A stretch of 64,000 bases of DNA. Source: Pseudomonas fortuita (lineage in GTDB: Bacteria > Pseudomonadota > Gammaproteobacteria > Pseudomonadales > Pseudomonadaceae). Of the stretch, positions 62,053-64,000 are shown one piece after another. Positions within the stretch are counted from its first letter, which is position 1. Each line of letters opens with the position of its first letter. The notes under the pieces are model-generated. The model ran no database searches and was not told the origin of the DNA. It saw nothing but the letters and a program-made list of their open reading frames with translations. The position numbers were made by a program, and so were the translations under genes. Location of the stretch: NCBI RefSeq assembly GCF_026898135.2, contig NZ_CP114035.2, forward strand, positions 3,637,501 through 3,701,500. Reading direction: 5' to 3'.

Positions 62053-63465
62053 ATGACCAGTGCAGCCAATTCGGCACCCCTGATAGAAAAACACACAATC
62101 GGCTACGTGCCCCCGCAAGACCGCCATGGAAAGGTAAGGGATCTGTTCACACTGTGGTTCGGCGGCAACATCGCCCCGCTGCCCATCGTCACCGGCGCGC
62201 TGGGCGTGCAGCTGTTCCACCTGAACCTGATATGGGGCATCGTCGCCATCCTGGTCGGTCACCTGGTCGGGGGGGTGCTGATGGCACTGCACTCGGCCCA
62301 GGGCCCGCAAATGGGTATCCCGCAGATGATCCAGAGCCGCGCCCAGTTCGGCACGCTCGGCGCGCTGCTGGTGGTGGTAATCGCCGGCGTCATGTACATC
62401 GGCTTCTTCGCCTCCAACATCGTGCTCGCCGGCAAATCGCTGCACGGTGTGGTCGATGCCGTACCGGTGCCGGTGGGCATCGTCATCGGTGCCTTGGGTT
62501 CAGGCATCATCGGCATCATCGGCTATCGCTTCATCCACGTGCTCAACCGCATTGGCACCTGGGTACTGGGCATCGGTATCGTGGTCGGCTTCGGCTACAT
62601 CTTCAGCCACGTGCAAAGCGACGACTTCCTCACCCGCGGCGGCTTCAACCTGGCCGGCTGGTTGGCCACCGTGTCGCTGGCGGCGCTGTGGCAGATCGCC
62701 TTTGCGCCCTATGTGTCGGACTACTCGCGTTATCTGCCGGCAGATGTGAAAGTCAGCTCGACGTTCTGGACAACGTACCTGGGCTCAGCCCTGGGTTCGA
62801 GCCTGTCGTTCATCTTCGGCGCCGTGGCGGTACTGGCGATTCCGGCCGGGATGGACACCATGGATGCGGTCAAGCTGGCCACCGGTACCCTGGGCCCGAT
62901 CATGCTGGTGCTGTTCCTGCTCAGCGTCATCAGCCACAACGCCCTCAACCTGTATGGCGCTGTACTGTCGATCATCACCCTGGTGCAAACCTTCGCCTAT
63001 CGCTGGATCCCCACCGCCAAAAGCCGTGCGGTGCTGTCGCTGATCGTGCTGTCGGCCTGCTGCGTGGTGGCGGTGTTCGCCTCGGCAGACTTCATCGGCC
63101 ACTTCGTCGACATGGTGCTGGTGCTGCTGGTGGTGCTGGTACCGTGGACGGCGATCAACCTGATCGACTTTTATGCCATCCACAAAGGTGACTACGACAT
63201 CCAGTCGATCTTCCAGGTCGATGGCGGTATCTACGGGCGTTACAACCCACAGGCGTTGATAGCCTATGCGGTAGGTATCGTGGTGCAGATCCCCTTCATG
63301 AACACGCCGCTGTATGTCGGGCCGATTTCCGAGCACATCAACGGGGCTGACCTGTCGTGGCTGGTAGGGCTGGCAATTACCTCACCGCTGTACTGGTGGC
63401 TGGCCAGCCGTGACAGTGCCTACCGTCGTCGGCAGACAAGTGCCAAGTTGGCCATGGGACACTGA
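62053..63465 (+). CDS. NCS1-family permease, second copy
   Basis: A 470-residue NCS1 permease paralogous to 49227-50630; both share YVPP..RHGK.RDLFTLWF, LNRIGTWV and VSDYSRYLP/TSDYSRYLP. About 12 membrane segments. It imports a nucleobase or related ring compound. The ATG at 62053 follows TTGGAG. The lack of the shared operator suggests a distinct substrate or inducer. The next gene (minus strand) encodes a glutamate-synthase-like protein. Confidence 0.9.
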   Translation: MTSAANSAPLIEKHTIGYVPPQDRHGKVRDLFTLWFGGNIAPLPIVTGALGVQLFHLNLIWGIVAILVGHLVGGVLMALHSAQGPQMGIPQMIQSRAQFGTLGALLVVVIAGVMYIGFFASNIVLAGKSLHGVVDAVPVPVGIVIGALGSGIIGIIGYRFIHVLNRIGTWVLGIGIVVGFGYIFSHVQSDDFLTRGGFNLAGWLATVSLAALWQIAFAPYVSDYSRYLPADVKVSSTFWTTYLGSALGSSLSFIFGAVAVLAIPAGMDTMDAVKLATGTLGPIMLVLFLLSVISHNALNLYGAVLSIITLVQTFAYRWIPTAKSRAVLSLIVLSACCVVAVFASADFIGHFVDMVLVLLVVLVPWTAINLIDFYAIHKGDYDIQSIFQVDGGIYGRYNPQALIAYAVGIVVQIPFMNTPLYVGPISEHINGADLSWLVGLAITSPLYWWLASRDSAYRRRQTSAKLAMGH

Positions 63466-63622
63466 TTCAACCTGTAACGGCCCTATCGCCCAGCCTCACC
63501 ACGAAGCATTACACGAAGGTGAACGCCACCCCCTTGAGCTGCACCAGTGCCTGCCCAATGGGCGATACGCCCTCGACATAGCCTCCCAGCGATGGCGCTG
63601 ATATGGGCGATTGGGGTGCCCT

Positions 63623-63641
63623 GGGGCTGCTTTGCAGCCCC
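63623..63641. terminator. Hairpin between permease and glutamate-synthase-like gene
   Basis: GGGGCTGC-TTT-GCAGCCCC (63623-63641), followed by AAAAA on the plus strand. It is the third copy of this hairpin in the window and sits between two convergent genes. Confidence 0.65.
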
Positions 63642-63653
63642 AAAAACGGTGGA

Positions 63654-64000
63654 TCAGTACTGCGCCTGCCCCGGCACCCAGGCCGTCCCCGCCAAGGGCA
63701 CCCGCGCCATCGCGGCCGCTTCCACGGTCAACGCCACCAGGTCCTCCGGGTCAAGGTTGTGCAGGTGCGACTTGCCACACGCCCGCGCCATGGTCTGCGC
63801 CTCCAGCACCAGCACCCGCAGATAGTTCGCCAGCCGGCGACCCGCTTCTTCCGGGTTCAGGCGCCCGGCCAGGTCTGGGTCCTGGGTGGTGATGCCAGCC
63901 GGATCGCGACCGTTCTGCCAGTCGTCATAGAAGCCCGCAGCCGAGCCAATCTTCTTCAGCTCGCTGTCCAGCCGCGGATGGTTGTCACCCAGTGCAATCA
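63654..64000 (-). CDS. FMN-binding glutamate-synthase-like protein (partial, C-terminal 114 residues)
   Basis: Only the 3' end is in the window; it runs off the right edge. The visible part (GFYDDWQNGRDPAGITTQD, then HNLDPEDLVALTVEAA, then GTAWVPG) matches the C-terminus of the FMN-binding glutamate synthase family (GltB domain-like proteins), which are often membrane-anchored single-domain relatives of the large subunit. The stop is at 63654. The reading frame is confirmed by high-GC third positions typical of the flank. The reaction of this subgroup is not certain. Confidence 0.8.
   Translation of the reverse strand, partial: IALGDNHPRLDSELKKIGSAAGFYDDWQNGRDPAGITTQDPDLAGRLNPEEAGRRLANYLRVLVLEAQTMARACGKSHLHNLDPEDLVALTVEAAAMARVPLAGTAWVPGQAQY

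Noticed and set aside
1..64000. CRISPR arrays, tRNA or rRNA genes, phage structural genes
   Set aside because: No regularly spaced short repeats, no cloverleaf or rRNA-like segments, and no capsid, tail or terminase proteins were seen. The Cas4-like domain belongs to a helicase fusion, not to a CRISPR locus.

Overview
The window looks like a chromosomal segment of a Pseudomonas of the P. putida group. Supporting this are the high-GC coding style of both flanks, the Pseudomonas-type inverted REP pairs around 49.1, 52.7, 58.2 and 61.7 kb, two paralogous NCS1 permeases, two large chemoreceptors, and a TnpS/TnpT cointegrate-resolution module of the type known from the P. putida Tn4651 family. The species call is inference; no rRNA or tRNA gene is visible.

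Layout. (1) 0-9.3 kb: a catabolic cluster with a PucR-type regulator. The minus-strand operon is a flavin reductase with a degenerate Nudix tail, an aldehyde dehydrogenase and a luciferase-like monooxygenase. The divergent plus-strand operon is DUF1185, a second aldehyde dehydrogenase and a class III aminotransferase. (2) 9.3-12.5 kb: a gene-poor stretch and a NIT-domain chemoreceptor. (3) 12.6-44 kb: an accessory island of lower GC. It holds a Hachiman pair (HamA/HamB) flanked by 41-bp direct repeats; a stand-alone SMEK protein; an operon of a zinc-ribbon DNA methylase and a Cas4-like/RNase H-like/SF1 helicase; a DUF2290 plus SF1 helicase pair; a TnpS-rst-TnpT module; about 5 kb of decayed sequence with ParS/MbcA-like fragments; an orphan 382-residue gene; and a Tn7-like operon (tnsA, tnsB, tnsC, tniQ) preceded by decayed partial copies. 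(4) 44.1-49.1 kb: trimethylamine-monooxygenase-like FMO, an FAD oxidoreductase and a chemoreceptor. (5) 49.2-58.2 kb: a second catabolic cluster paralogous to the first, with NCS1 permease, two RutF-like flavin reductases, luciferase-like monooxygenase, DUF1185, alpha/beta hydrolase, aldehyde dehydrogenase, CMD protein, GntR regulator and Nudix hydrolase. (6) 58.3-64 kb: hybrid histidine kinase, LysE exporter, Lrp regulator, a second NCS1 permease and the end of a glutamate-synthase-like gene.

How the parts work together. Both catabolic clusters read as Rut-like pathways: a reduced-flavin-dependent monooxygenase attacks an N-heterocycle, hydrolases open or trim the product, and aldehyde dehydrogenases (plus a transaminase in the left cluster) finish the conversion. 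In the right cluster, GGTATACC-centred operators lie in front of all three transcription units, which fits control by the local GntR protein. The island appears to be a mobile defence locus with at least one known system and two multi-gene candidates.

Most unusual points: TnsA-like proteins lacking the catalytic lysine next to an intact DDE transposase, in an island that also carries a cointegrate-resolution module; the methylase plus Cas4-helicase operon; the DUF2290-helicase pair; and the flavin reductase-Nudix fusion whose parts are separate genes in the paralogous cluster.
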